NCBI GenBank assembly: GCA_018401555.1
Contig: JAGYKP010000084.1
Location: forward strand, 1 to 64,000
DNA length: 64,000 nt
Direction of reading: 5' to 3'
From: Halomonas sp.
GTDB taxonomy: Bacteria > Pseudomonadota > Gammaproteobacteria > Pseudomonadales > Halomonadaceae
Part shown: piece after piece, positions 33,108 through 44,568 of the stretch
Layout of the letters: each line of letters starts with the position of its first letter
How positions within the stretch are numbered: position 1 is the stretch's first letter
Notes under the pieces: model-generated
Database searches by the model: none
Told to the model about the DNA's origin: nothing
The model's input: the letters and a program-made list of their open reading frames with translations, nothing else
Translations under genes and position numbers: made by a program

Positions 33108-34594
33108 ATGCAATGGTATTACGCCTATATACTGACGTATTTTACCGGCATGTTCGCCATTGGGTTCTACTACTTCCTGAAGGTTAAAAACTCGGATGAT
33201 TACCTCATTGCCGGGTGGAACATGGGCTTCTGGAAGATCGTTGGTACCCATATTAGCACCAACTGCGGTGCGGCCGTCTTTATCGGCTGGATCGGCATGG
33301 GATTCACCGTCGGCATGTCCGGCTACTTCAAGTTTGCCGCACCAGCATTGATGACCAGCATGCTGCTGATCATCCTGTTCAGTGCGCCCCTTCGCCGCCA
33401 GCGTCTCTATACCCTGGCGGACCTGTTCAGCGAGCGGTTCGGCGCAAGGGTCGGGCTCGTACCCTCGGTGTTCTCTGCCTTCATCTATTCGGTGCCGACG
33501 ACGGCCTTGCAGATCGTGGGCATGAGTACCATCTTCCACATCGTCTTCGGCATGGACGTCAAGGTGGGTGTCGTGCTCTCCTTTGCGCTGATTCTAGGCT
33601 TTACTGTTCTCGGTGGCCTGGTCGCGACCATCGTCACCGACGCCCTGCAGAGCGTGATTGTGGTGATCGGCATCGTGATCCTGGCCATTGTAGTGGTCAA
33701 TTTCGGGGGCGGCTTCTCCTCGATCATCGCCAACACCCCGGCCGACTACATCAGCCCGACGGGCGCTGGTGGGTTGACTGACGTGTTGACCTTCGCGCTG
33801 ACCGTCGCACCCTTCTACTTGGTCTGGCAATCGACCTGGCAGCGCATCTTCGCCTCCAAAGATGAGCGGGTGGCGGTACGCGCCGGGGTGACCGCCTTCA
33901 CTTCACTGCTTGTGTTGACCCTGCTGCCCTTCGGGATCGGCGTGGTGGCCCGCCAGTTCGTCCCCCTCGACATGGACCCGAACCTGATCTTCTCTTACGT
34001 GACGGTGGAGCTCCTGCACCCTGCTGTGGGCGGCATCGTGATCGTCGGCCTGCTTTCCGCACTGATGACCGGCGCAGACTCCTTCATCCTGCAGGGGGCC
34101 TCGAATATCTCCCAGGATATCTACTCGCGGATGATCAATCCGGTGGCAGACAACGCACAGAAGATGCGCGTGGCTAGGCTCAGCGTGGTATTGATCGCAT
34201 TGGCCGCACTCGGCGTGGCCTGGGTGGTGACCGACATCATCTCGCTGTACCAGTGGGCGCTGAGGCTGACGGCCACCACCCTGGTGATTCCCTTCCTGGC
34301 GATCATGTTCTGGCGCCGGGTAACCGGACAGGCCGTGATGGCGGGCATGACTCTGGCTTGCGCGACCACCCTGGTCTGGCCGCTGTTCGATACCGGGGTC
34401 GACCAGGTTTTGTCGGCTTCCTGGTCTCCCTGGTGGTCACTCTGGGTGGAAGCCTCGTCACCCGGCACGGTGTGGAGGAGAACGTGGCCGCTGTCTACTG
34501 GGACGACCTGCCCTCGGCCACGACGCGTAGCGGAGCGTCCGTTCACATCGACTCCCCCTCCACACCGACGACTGTCAGGGAGCAGCTGCAATGA
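33108..34594 (+). CDS. Sodium:solute symporter family transporter (second), frameshift near ~34,405
   Basis: MQWYYAYILTYFTGMFAIGFYYFLKVKNSDDYLIAGWNMGFWKIVGT...GLLSALMTGADSFILQGASNISQDIYSRMI. Confidence 0.87.
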
Positions 34595-36217
34595 TCCAGG
34601 TATACGAGGCGCACAGCATCATCACGATGAATCCTTCCCAGCCGCGAGCCACGCATGTCGCGGTACGCGATGGCCGTATCTTGGCCATGGGTGACCTGGC
34701 GGTGATGCAGGAGTTCGGCGAGATACAGGTCGATCGCCGCTTCGCCGATTGCTGCCTGATGCCCGGCTTCGTCGAAGGGCACAGTCACGCCCTCGAGGGC
34801 GCCATGTGGGAATACCCTTATCTGGGCTACTTTCCAAGGCGCGACTCGGAGGGACGTCGCTGGGAAGGTGCCCAGTGCCTCGAGACGGTGCAGCAGCACC
34901 TTCGCGATCAGGCTGCAGAGCTGCCGCCTGGCCAGCCGCTGATCGCCTGGGGCTTCGATCCGGTCTACTTCGAGGGGGACCGACTTGATCGTCGACGGCT
35001 GGACGATGCGGTCAGCGACCGCCCCCTGGTGATCCTGCATGCCAGCCTGCATGTGATGACCGTCAACTCAACGATGCTGGAGCTGTCGGGACTGCATCGG
35101 CATGCTGGTATCGAGGGCATCATGCTCGGAGAGGACGGTCGTCCCAACGGCGAACTCCAGGAGATGGCCGCCATGCACGCCGTCTTCGAGACCCTGGGCA
35201 TGAACTTGTTCGAAATGGTAGGGGCGCCGGAGACGCTGCGGCGCTATGGTCGTGTTGCCCGCAATGCCGGGGTAACGACCATCACCGACCTCTATAATCC
35301 TCTTAGTGACGAGGGCATCGCGGCACTCAAGGCGGTGACCGCCGAGGAGGACTATCCGGTACGCCTGGTGCCAGCCATGGCGGCACTGGCCTGGTCGGTG
35401 GATGAGGGCATCCAGCGCCTTCAGGAGTGCCTGGAGCAGGGTAACGACAAGCTCCATTTCGGCCCGGTCAAGCTGATGACCGATGGCTCCATCCAGGGCT
35501 ATACCGCCCGACTCAAGTGGCCCCACTATCATGATGGACATCCCAACGGCATCTGGAATGCGCCGCCGGAGACCCTTAGGGAGATGGTCGAGGCCTATCA
35601 CCAGGCGGGCATCCAGCTGCATATCCACACCAACGGCGACGAGGCCGTCGAGCTGATGCTGGATGCGCTGGAGGGGGCTCTGACGTTCTGGCCGAAGTGC
35701 GATCATCGTCATACCCTCCAGCACTGCCAGGTGATCGATCATGCCCAACTGCGTCGAGCTTCGGCGCAGGGCCTGTGCCTGAACATGTTCGCCAACCATC
35801 TCTACTACTGGGGGGACATTCACCGGCAGCGCACTCTGGGTCATGAGGCGCTGCCAGCGGCTGGAGCCGCTGGCCAGCGCCAGGCGGTTGGGGATCCCCT
35901 CCGCCATCCACAGCGATGCGCCGGTCACACCTCTGGGACCGTTGTTCACCGCCTGGTGTGCGGTGATGCGCGAGACGGCTACAGGACAGGTGCTTGGTGA
36001 GCACGAGCGTGTGTCGGTAAGAGAAGCGTTGGAGATGATTACCCTCGGTGCGGCCTATACGTTGCGCCTGGATCATCTGGTGGGCAGTCTCGAGATCGGC
36101 AAGTTTGCGGATATGGCGGTACTCGACCGTGATCCCCTGGAGGTTCCGCCCGAGGAGCTGAAGGAGGTTCGTGTGATGGCGACGGTACTGGGAGGGCGAG
36201 TGCATGAGGCCGAGTGA
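34591..36217 (+). CDS. YtcJ-like metal-dependent amidohydrolase, frameshift near ~35,860
   Basis: CLMPGFVEGHSHALEGAMWEYPY, IQLHIHTNGDEAVELMLDAL, then SIHSDAPVTPLGPLFTAWCAVMRE...GAAYTLRLDHLVGSLEIGKFADMAVLD. Confidence 0.87.
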
Positions 36218-37172
36218 CCCTGTGATCGCTCCGCTGACGGTGATTGGTGGCTTCCTGGGGGCCGGCAAGACGACCTATCTCAATGCGTTGATTCGCCAAG
36301 GGATTCCCGAGAAATCCCTGATCGTGATCAATGACTTCGGTGATATCAACATCGATGCAGAGTTGGTTGACTACCGGGACGATCGGATGATTCAGCTCAC
36401 CAACGGCTGTATCTGCTGCACTTTGGGCGGCACCCTAGCCGAGCAGTTGGCGAAGGTCATGCGGCTGAAGGCGGCTCCGCGTGCCGTATTCATCGAGACC
36501 AGTGGGGTAGCCGATCCCGCACGCATCGCCGATCTCGGCCGAGTCTCGAAGCGGCTTGCCCTCGAGGAGGTGGTGTGCTTGGTGGATGGCGGCCAGATTG
36601 GTTCGCACAGCTCGGATCCGCTGACCGGTGAGACCTGGAGGGCCCAGATCCAGGCCGCGACGCACCTGCTGGTCAATCGACTGTGTGATGTCGATGAGCC
36701 GGATGCCGTGCTGGGCGAGCTGAGAGGCCTGAACCCAACGGCCGTCATCGAGCAGATGGAGGAAGGGGGTGGGGCGATACACGAGGTGAAACCGGCGGAG
36801 CCCAGGCCGAGTGTGGAATTGGTCACCATGGGTCGACCCCTCTATCATAACGCTGCCTCTCGGGGCGGCTGGCAATCGGCGAGCCTGACGATGCCGGCCG
36901 CCGTGGATATCGACCAGCTGCGAGCGTTGCTACTCGAGCATGGCGACGTGCTGTTGCGCGCCAAGGGCTTCCTGCAATGCCGGCGCCTCAATACTCGGCA
37001 TCTACTGCAGCTCAGCGGAGGCCGTTTGAACTGGCGGCCGGCTCCCTCCGCGACAGGGCGTAGCCAACTGGTCTGCATCGGCCGGGCGGGCGAGCGCTTC
37101 GAGGCCCTGGTCGAGCGCCTCGAGTACTTAGGAGAGGAGGAAGCGTCGGCGGCAAGCGCCGCCTGGCGGTGA
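36204..37172 (+). CDS. CobW/P47K-family (COG0523) metal-chaperone GTPase
   Basis: LTVIGGFLGAGKTTYLNALI, LTNGCICCTLGG (GCICC), ETSGVADPARI. Confidence 0.92.
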   Translation: MRPSDPVIAPLTVIGGFLGAGKTTYLNALIRQGIPEKSLIVINDFGDINIDAELVDYRDDRMIQLTNGCICCTLGGTLAEQLAKVMRLKAAPRAVFIETSGVADPARIADLGRVSKRLALEEVVCLVDGGQIGSHSSDPLTGETWRAQIQAATHLLVNRLCDVDEPDAVLGELRGLNPTAVIEQMEEGGGAIHEVKPAEPRPSVELVTMGRPLYHNAASRGGWQSASLTMPAAVDIDQLRALLLEHGDVLLRAKGFLQCRRLNTRHLLQLSGGRLNWRPAPSATGRSQLVCIGRAGERFEALVERLEYLGEEEASAASAAWR

Positions 37173-37222
37173 TCCCACTATCCGTTGTCCATTCAGAGCC
37201 GGCAGGGTGGGTTATAGGGGCC

Positions 37223-38695
37223 TCAATCGGATGACAGGGCCTGGGGAATCAACGCTGCCAGGCGCTCGATGCCGGATTCAATGCGGGTATCGGAAATGGC
37301 CGAGAAGCCCAGGCGGAAGAATTCGGTACGCGGCTGGTCGAAGAAGTGGATGTCGCCACATTCAATCAGGATGCTCTGTTCGGCGGCCAGGCGACGGAGT
37401 GCATGGCAGTCGAGGCCGTCGGGTCCCCGAACCCAGAAGCAGGAGCCGCCGTAGGTGGAGGGTGCCGAGGAGTGGGGCATCTGGCGGGTCAGGGCTTCCC
37501 CCATGCACTGCCAGCGATTGTGGAATACCTGATGGATCTGGCGCAGCAGGGCGTCGTGATAGCCTCGGGCGAGGAACAGCGCCACGGCGCGCTGATTGTT
37601 GGTTGGCGGATGGCGCAGCATCAGGCGACGCAGGGCGCGTGCCTCGCGGATCAGGGCCGGGGGGCCGACCATGTAACCCAGGCGCAGCCCTGGCGCCAGC
37701 GTCTTGGAGAGGCTGCCCACGTAGATGACCCGGTTGTGCCGGTCCAGGCTCTTCAGCGCCGGGGTGGGGTTGTCCAGATAGTTGGTTTCGCTTTCGTAGT
37801 CGTCCTCGATGATCAGGAAGTTGTCGGTCTCGGCCAGGTCCAGCAGCCGCCGACGGCGCTCCAGCGGCATTGTTACTGTGGTTGGCGACTGGTGGCTGGG
37901 GGTGACATAGACCAGTTGACAGTCGCCGAGATCGGGCTCCAGCCGCATGCCATCTTCATCTACTGGCAAGAGGCGGATATCGTCGGTGAAGGTGCGAGCG
38001 ATGTTGTGCATGTCGACGTAGCCGGGGTTCTCCATCCCGAAGCGGCGGCCATGCTTGAGTAGCAGCATGCACGAGATCCACAGCGCCCGCTGGGCGCCCA
38101 CCGTGACCAGGATCTCCTCGGGACTGGCCCAGACGCCGCGACGTGGCAGCAGACGCATGTGGATCTGCTCGATCAGCAGCGGGTCGTCGTCGTTGAGATG
38201 ATCCACAGCCCAGCTGCGGATCGCCGGTACGCTCATCGAGTCGCGACTGCACTCCCGCCAGTGCTGAGTGGGGAACAGGTCGGGATCGATCTGACCATAT
38301 AGAAACGGGTAATCGTAGCGATGCCAGTCGCTGGGCTTGCTGATGGTCTGCTGCCGCGAAGGGTGCATGGTGAGCAACTCTTCCCAGGGCAGGTGCTCGG
38401 CATCGATATCGTTGAGGCGCACCGGCTTCTCGGCGCGACCTTCGAGAATCTCGGGATTGACGAAGTAGCCACTGCGCTTTCGGGCGATCAGGTAGCCGTC
38501 GTCGAGAAGCTGCTCGTAGGCCAGCATCACGGTGTTGCGCGCAACACCCAACTCCTTGGCCAGCTTGCGGCTGGAGGGCAAGGCTTCGTTCAGGGGCAGA
38601 TGGCCATCGAGGATGGCCTGGGCGATCTGCTCCCGAAGCTGGCGCTGCAGGCTTTCAGGCAGATTGGGATCCAGATGGAAGAGTAGCTGACTCAT
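37223..38695 (-). CDS. tauR: MocR/GntR-type PLP-binding transcriptional regulator, TauR-like
   Basis: wHTH 'LPSSRKLAKELGVARNTVMLAYEQLLDDGYLIARKRSGYFV' fused to aminotransferase-like domain (YVGSLSKTLAPGLRLGYMV); divergent from a TRAP transporter. Confidence 0.8.
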   Translation of the reverse strand: MSQLLFHLDPNLPESLQRQLREQIAQAILDGHLPLNEALPSSRKLAKELGVARNTVMLAYEQLLDDGYLIARKRSGYFVNPEILEGRAEKPVRLNDIDAEHLPWEELLTMHPSRQQTISKPSDWHRYDYPFLYGQIDPDLFPTQHWRECSRDSMSVPAIRSWAVDHLNDDDPLLIEQIHMRLLPRRGVWASPEEILVTVGAQRALWISCMLLLKHGRRFGMENPGYVDMHNIARTFTDDIRLLPVDEDGMRLEPDLGDCQLVYVTPSHQSPTTVTMPLERRRRLLDLAETDNFLIIEDDYESETNYLDNPTPALKSLDRHNRVIYVGSLSKTLAPGLRLGYMVGPPALIREARALRRLMLRHPPTNNQRAVALFLARGYHDALLRQIHQVFHNRWQCMGEALTRQMPHSSAPSTYGGSCFWVRGPDGLDCHALRRLAAEQSILIECGDIHFFDQPRTEFFRLGFSAISDTRIESGIERLAALIPQALSSD

Positions 38696-38820
38696 TGTTT
38701 GATTGTCTTGTCAAGGTGTCGAGAGTTAAGTCAACCCCTATTATGCCACAGCCGCACCTCCAGATGAGGCTGCTCGGCAGCAGGGTCGTGATGTTTTCTC
38801 GAAAAATCGGGATGTTACCT

Positions 38821-38853
38821 CTGGACCAATCGATGGCGGCATATTGGTTCTAG
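38821..38853. promoter_or_regulatory. Candidate TauR/MocR operator: CTGGACCAAT-N12-ATTGGTTCTAG
   Basis: Inverted repeat in the tauR/TRAP divergent intergenic region. Confidence 0.5.
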
Positions 38854-39089
38854 TGGCCGCCTGGGCGAGTGCGTAGAACGTAATAGGACGGAATGCGGCG
38901 ACATAACCGTTTCCTGTGTCCGGTTGTGGCCGAGAGTAGTGGGGGGCCATGGCGGCAAGTCGCATGTCCTTCGGGTGTGTCGCCGGCAGCGCACTCGTAC
39001 CGGTCAATCAGGGAAACGTCTCATGCCAAAGTGATGGATAAGTGCCACGAACCTGTCGTTAACGACAATAACAAGGCTAGGAGTTCACA

Positions 39090-40103
39090 ATGCGTATTCA
39101 GAAACTGATCCTCCCCATGGCGGTCTCCGCGGCGAGCCTGATCCTGAGCGGGAATGCCGTGGCTGAAACCTGGAAAATGGCGATCGGCGATGCCGCCGGC
39201 GGGACCCAATATGAACTCGGGGAAACTTTTGCCGAGTTGATCCATGAGAAGACCGACGGCGAGGTCACCGTGGACCTGTTCCCCAACGGCCAGTTGGGCA
39301 GTGAACAGGATACCATCAACAACGCCAGTATGGGGCTGCTGGACCTGTCGATCCTCGCCATCAACAACATCACACCGTTTTCGCCGACTGTCGGTGTCAT
39401 GACCCTGCCCTATGTCATTCAGAGCCCTGAGGATGCCAAGACGCTGACCCAGGGTGAGATCGGAGAGGAACTTGCCGAGAATACCATCAGAGATGCCGGC
39501 GTACGGATTCTTGGCTGGTCATATTCCGGCTGCCGCCGTCTGACCAACTCCGCCAAGCCGATAGCGGAGCCCGCCGATCTCGAGGGGCTGGTGATCCGGG
39601 TGCCCAAGAACGAGATCATGATCGCCGCCTACCAGTCCTGGGGGGTGAACCCCAACCCACTGGCCTGGTCGGAGACCTTTACCGCGCTCCAGCAGGGCGT
39701 GGTCGACGGGCAGGACAATCCCTACATTACCATCGATGCGATGAAGTTCTATGAGGTTCAGGACTACGTGACTGACAGCTGCTACGTATTCTCGCTGGAG
39801 CCGCTGGTCATCGGTGAAGGAATGTTCCAGAGCCTGACTCCTGAGATGCAGTCCACTGTACTGGAAGCTGGCCATGAGGCCACGGCGCACAGCTACGAGT
39901 ACCTGCTCGAGAGCGAGGAGGCCATCAAGCAGCGTCTGGTGGAAGAGCACGGCATGGAGATCATTGAGCCAGCCGATGACGAACAGGAGTGGATCGATCT
40001 TGCTACCGGCATCTGGCCGCAGTTCTACGATAGTATCGGTGGCAAGGAGAAGCTCGACGAGGCGCTGGCCGCACTTGGACGCGATCCCGCGCCGGAGGAG
40101 TGA
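39090..40103 (+). CDS. tauK: TRAP transporter solute-binding protein DctP family (TauK-like)
   Basis: Signal peptide; 'GDAAGGTQYELGETFAELIHEKTDGEVTVDLFPNGQLGSEQDTINNASMGLLDL'. Confidence 0.88.
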   Translation: MRIQKLILPMAVSAASLILSGNAVAETWKMAIGDAAGGTQYELGETFAELIHEKTDGEVTVDLFPNGQLGSEQDTINNASMGLLDLSILAINNITPFSPTVGVMTLPYVIQSPEDAKTLTQGEIGEELAENTIRDAGVRILGWSYSGCRRLTNSAKPIAEPADLEGLVIRVPKNEIMIAAYQSWGVNPNPLAWSETFTALQQGVVDGQDNPYITIDAMKFYEVQDYVTDSCYVFSLEPLVIGEGMFQSLTPEMQSTVLEAGHEATAHSYEYLLESEEAIKQRLVEEHGMEIIEPADDEQEWIDLATGIWPQFYDSIGGKEKLDEALAALGRDPAPEE

Positions 40104-40204
40104 TCCCGTTTCGCCATCACGGCATGCATTGACCCCGGGCCGACCGTTTGGGTCGGTTTCGGGAAGCTGCCCACTGGGCACCTTTGCATCTAGGGGTCAG
40201 CCAT

Positions 40205-40765
40205 ATGAAGTATCTCTTCAAACTGCTCGATAACCTGGAGAGCTACATCTGTCAGTTCCTCCTGGTATCCTTCGTCATCCTGTTGTTCGCCCAGATCGTG
40301 CTGCGCAACCTGTTCAGCTATTCGTTGCCATGGGGCGACGAACTGGCGACCTACGCCTTCGTTTGGTTCGCCTATTTGGGGGCGGTCTATGCCACCAAGA
40401 TGTCGGCCCACAACCGGGTGACCTTCCAGTTCAAATTCTTTCCTCGCTGGGTCGAGAAGGCCTGTGGGATGCTAACCGACCTAATCTGGATCGGCTTCAA
40501 TGCCGTCTTTATCTACCTGAGCTATGACTTTGTATTCAATAAGATGAATCTCTTCTGGAAGTCCCAGACCCTGGGGGTTCCGATGAAATATTTCTACCTG
40601 ATTTTGCCCATTGCCTTCATCGCCATGACGATTCGTATCCTTCAGAACAATTATCTGAAGTTCGTCAAGAAGGTCGATATCGTCGACCCTGAGTCCCAAG
40701 AGGTCGAGAAACTAAAGCATGCCGGTGACGCCTCGGCTAATGGCCCGGAGCAGCGGGAGAAATGA
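40205..40765 (+). CDS. tauL: TRAP transporter small permease DctQ family (TauL-like)
   Basis: Four-TM 'LLFAQIVLRNLFSYSLPWGDELATYAFVWFAYLGAVYATK'. Confidence 0.9.
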   Translation: MKYLFKLLDNLESYICQFLLVSFVILLFAQIVLRNLFSYSLPWGDELATYAFVWFAYLGAVYATKMSAHNRVTFQFKFFPRWVEKACGMLTDLIWIGFNAVFIYLSYDFVFNKMNLFWKSQTLGVPMKYFYLILPIAFIAMTIRILQNNYLKFVKKVDIVDPESQEVEKLKHAGDASANGPEQREK

Positions 40766-42108
40766 GTATGGATCCCACGATTATCTATGTCCTGTTCGGT
40801 GCCTTCTTTCTGCTCTTGATCCTCGGCGCCCCCATCACGGTTTCGCTGGGGGTGGCGGCACTGGCCACCTACCTGAGCCTGGGTGAGAATCCCATGGCCT
40901 TCGTACAGATCGCCTTCACGTCGGTGGGGTCCTTCCCGTTGATGGCACTGCCAGCCTTCATTCTCGCCGGGGCGCTGATGGAGGCGGCGGGGATCTCCAA
41001 GCGCCTGGTCGACATCGCCGAGGCCTTCGCCGGCCCCGTGACCGGTGGCCTGGCTGCAGCCACTGTGTTTGCCTGTATGTTCTTCGGTGCGATCTCCGGC
41101 TCCGGCCCCGCCACCACGGCGGCGGTGGGCATGCTGATGATCCCGGCCATGGCCAATCGCGGCTATGATCGTGGCTATGGCTCCGCCATCACCGCATCAT
41201 CGGGGGGGCTGGGCGTGGTCATTCCGCCGTCGATTCCGATGGTGATCTTCGGCATCTCCGGCATAGCCTGCAGCCGCCGCCGGAAGCCGTGGCGGCCCAT
41301 GGTCCCTTCCAGACACTGTCGATCCCCAAACTGTTCATCGCCGGTATCCTGCCGGGGATGGTGATCGCCGGGAGCCTGTTGACCATCAATTACCTGATCT
41401 CACGCAAGCGTGGCTATCGGGGCCTGACGGACAGCTGGTCATTCGCCCAGATTCGCACCGTGCTGCGCAAGGGTGTCTGGTCGATGCTGGCGCCGATCAT
41501 CATACTGGGCGGGATCTACAGTGGTCTGTTTACGCCCACCGAGTCCGCCATCGTGGCGATCTTTTACACCCTCATTGTCGGTATCTTCCTGCACAAGGAG
41601 CTGGCCTGGATGCCGGCGCTGCGTACTCTCGAGACCACTACCTGGATCACTGGTCGGGTACTGTTGATCCTGTTTACGGCCACGGTGTTTGGACGGTTGC
41701 TAGTCGAGCAGCGCGTGCCGGCCTATATCGCCGAAGGGATGCTGAGTTTTACCGATAACATCTACCTCATCTGGGCGCTGGTCATTGGCTTCCTGCTATT
41801 TGTGGGGATGTTCATGGAGACCCTGGCGGCGATCATGATCCTGACCCCCGTGCTGCTGCCGATCATGTATATGCTGGGCATGGACCCGGTCCATGTGGGC
41901 ATCGTGGTGGTCTGCGCCCTGGCCATTGGGTTCCAGACGCCGCCTCTGGGCGAAAACCTCTTCGTGGCCTCAGGTATCGGCGGAGCCTCGATCGAGGAGA
42001 TCTCTCTCAAGGCACTGCCCCTTCGCCGGCGCCTCAATTGTGGCGTTGTTCATCATCGCCTACTTCCCGCAGATTTCGCTGTGGTTGCCCAGCCTGCTGG
42101 GCTACTGA
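40762..42108 (+). CDS. tauM: TRAP transporter large permease DctM family (TauM-like), frameshifts near ~41,270 and ~42,025
   Basis: FAGPVTGGLAAATVFACMFFGAISGSGPATTAAVGMLMIPAM...FTPTESAIVAIFYTLIV...GFQTPPLGENLFVASGI, ending ...FIIAYFPQISLWLPSLLGY* in a third frame. Confidence 0.9.
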
Positions 42109-42169
42109 CCGGCATACGATGGAGCCGCTACCGAGCTTCTGGTGCGCTTGCGGCGGCCGAGGAGGAGTC

Positions 42170-42658
42170 ATGAGTCATGATATCAAGCGAATCCTGTGCT
42201 GCGTGGGGCTGCATGGTGACTGCGACCGGGTATTGCAGCAGGCCGTCGGTCTGGCGCTTGCCACTGGTGCCGAACTGCACGTCCTGCATGCGGTCAAGTC
42301 GCTCTCCGACGACGTGGTCAATACGCTGAAGGTCAATATCCGTGATCGGGAGGTCCTGGGCTCACTGATGGAGCAGCGTCTCGAACGGGCCCGCGGTGAA
42401 CTCGAGGCCAGGCTCGAGGCCTTTTGGGCGCGTCAACCTGGGTTGCGCACGGCACTTGGTGAGCGTCAGGTCGGCTGTACGGTCCTCGAGGGTTATCCAG
42501 CTTCGGTGATCGCGCACTTCGCGAGCCGGCAGGCCTTCGACATGATCGTCATGGCGGCGAACAAGCGCGGCTTCGTCGCGGCCTATGCCGGCAAGGTCAC
42601 TAAGGGCGTGATCAAGCGTGCCAAGGTGCCCGTGGTCGTCGTCCCGATGGGGGCCTGA
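42170..42658 (+). CDS. Universal stress protein (UspA family), TRAP-associated
   Basis: KRILCCVGLHGDCDRVLQQAVGLALATGAELHVLHAV...DMIVMAANKRGF...KRAKVPVVVVPMG. Confidence 0.9.
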   Translation: MSHDIKRILCCVGLHGDCDRVLQQAVGLALATGAELHVLHAVKSLSDDVVNTLKVNIRDREVLGSLMEQRLERARGELEARLEAFWARQPGLRTALGERQVGCTVLEGYPASVIAHFASRQAFDMIVMAANKRGFVAAYAGKVTKGVIKRAKVPVVVVPMGA

Positions 42659-42735
42659 GACAACCACGACCTCTGGGGTCTCGAATCAACCTTGCTGAAG
42701 GTCATCCCTCCATGAGGCGAGCGGGCCATGAGAGG

Positions 42736-42771
42736 GAGCACCACTTCCGGGAGGAAGTGGTGTTTTTTTTG
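42736..42771 (+). terminator. Rho-independent-like terminator after the TRAP-usp operon
   Basis: caccacttccgggaggaagtggtgtttttttt. Confidence 0.88.
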
Positions 42772-43125
42772 CCAGTTACCATACTGTATGGTGAGATGTT
42801 TCATCATGGAAATCTTTTCCTATTGTCAATTGGATAATGGTCTCCATGGTTCAATCTGTAGCGGCGAACTGGTCCTATCCAACCCTTGGGCTGCCCTCTA
42901 AGGTCGTGTGCTGTAGCACGCAAAGGTAGGAAATCATCGGGGCCTGGTTGCTTGAGATGAATATCCCCGCGGCGTGCCTTTCGCTTCGTTGGCGAGCGAC
43001 GTGATGCCTGCGTGGCTATCGGGCGAAACAAGAACAAGCGTGATCGAGAGACTTCCACGAAGTGCCGGACAAGAAAGCAGATGTCTGCTGACAGCATGGC
43101 GCCTCTGGGATGACGGAGAGACACA

Positions 43126-44568
43126 ATGCAACAAACCAATCAGCTCAAGAAATGCCTCAAGCCACACTGGGTCTGGGCCATTGCCTTTGGCTCGGCTGTA
43201 GGTTGGGGAAGCTTCGTGTTGCCGACGGATTGGATCGCCACGGCGGGTCCGATGGGAGCCATTATCGGTCTGGTCATCGGGGCCTTGCTGATGATAGTGA
43301 TCGGCGTCAGCTACGGGTTTCTGATCAAGATATATCCGGTGACCGGAGGTGGGTTTTCCTATGCATATCTGGGTTTCGGGCGGCGACACGCTTTCTTCTG
43401 CGGGTGGTTCCTGACCCTGGGCTATATATCGATCGTGGCACTGAACGCATCGGCGCTGGCCCTGCTGGCGAAGTTTCTGGTGCCGGAAGTCGCGACATTC
43501 GGCGAGATGTATACGATTGCCGGCTGGGAGGTTTATTTCGGTGAGGTGGCCATCGCCAGCCTGGCGCTGATGCTGTTTGCCTGGATCAATATCCGCGGCG
43601 GCAGCCTCTCTGGCAAGAGCCAGTTCATTTTCTGTCTGTTACTGGTGACCGGTGCGCTGATGGTGGTAGTCGGCATGGTGGTATCACCTTCGACTTCCTT
43701 CGACAACATGACGCCTCTGTTCCAGCCGGAGAAGGCGACTTGGTCGGCAATTTTCGCCATCGTGGCCATCACGCCCTGGGCCTATGTAGGCTTCGACAGC
43801 GTACCGCAGGCGGCGGAGGAGTTCGACTTCTCTCCAGCCAAGGCCTTCCTACTGATCGTGTTGGCTCTGCTCATGGCGGCAGTGCACTACTCAGTGCTGA
43901 TCGTCGCCACCGCAATTTCCATGCCTTGGTCCGAACTCGTGGCCGGCTCCCCGGTATGGGGGACCGGCGAAGTGGTCCAGGGTGTGCTGGGTAACCTCGG
44001 TTTGACTGTACTGGCGCTGGCATTGTTGATGGGTATCGCCACTGGACTCAACGGCTTCTATCTCTCCACCAGCCGGTTGCTGTTTGCCCAGGGACGGGCA
44101 AAGTTCCTGCCTGAGGCTTTCGCCCGCCTGCATCCGATCCATGGCACACCGTCTACCGGCATCCTGTTCACCTGTGGCATCTGCCTACTGGCCCCCTGGT
44201 TCGGCCGCGAGGTGCTGCTGTGGATCGTCGATATGGCGGCCACCGGGGTGGCGATCGCCTATTTCTATTGCTGTGCAGTGGCCTTTAAGTGCTTCAAGTG
44301 GTCGCAAGTTTGCACCGGCCAGGACTACGAGGGCTGCGTCTCGCCATTCAAGAAGACGTTGTCGCTACTGGGGGCGATGAGCAGCCTATGCTTCCTCGCG
44401 CTGCTGCTGATTCCCGGATCGCCGGGTGTTCTCAGTCTGCCGTCGTGGATCGCTCTGGTGACTTGGGCGGGCCTGGGTGCCGCGCTCTATGCCGCACGTC
44501 GCCTGGAGATCCACCAGATGCCTAAGCACCAGCTCGATCGCATGATCCTGGCGGTCGGGGAAGGCTGA
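43126..44568 (+). CDS. APC-family amino acid/amine permease
   Basis: LKPHWVWAIAFGSAVGWGSFVLPTDWIATAGPMGAIIGLVIGALLMI..., ~12 TM. Confidence 0.9.
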   Translation: MQQTNQLKKCLKPHWVWAIAFGSAVGWGSFVLPTDWIATAGPMGAIIGLVIGALLMIVIGVSYGFLIKIYPVTGGGFSYAYLGFGRRHAFFCGWFLTLGYISIVALNASALALLAKFLVPEVATFGEMYTIAGWEVYFGEVAIASLALMLFAWINIRGGSLSGKSQFIFCLLLVTGALMVVVGMVVSPSTSFDNMTPLFQPEKATWSAIFAIVAITPWAYVGFDSVPQAAEEFDFSPAKAFLLIVLALLMAAVHYSVLIVATAISMPWSELVAGSPVWGTGEVVQGVLGNLGLTVLALALLMGIATGLNGFYLSTSRLLFAQGRAKFLPEAFARLHPIHGTPSTGILFTCGICLLAPWFGREVLLWIVDMAATGVAIAYFYCCAVAFKCFKWSQVCTGQDYEGCVSPFKKTLSLLGAMSSLCFLALLLIPGSPGVLSLPSWIALVTWAGLGAALYAARRLEIHQMPKHQLDRMILAVGEG

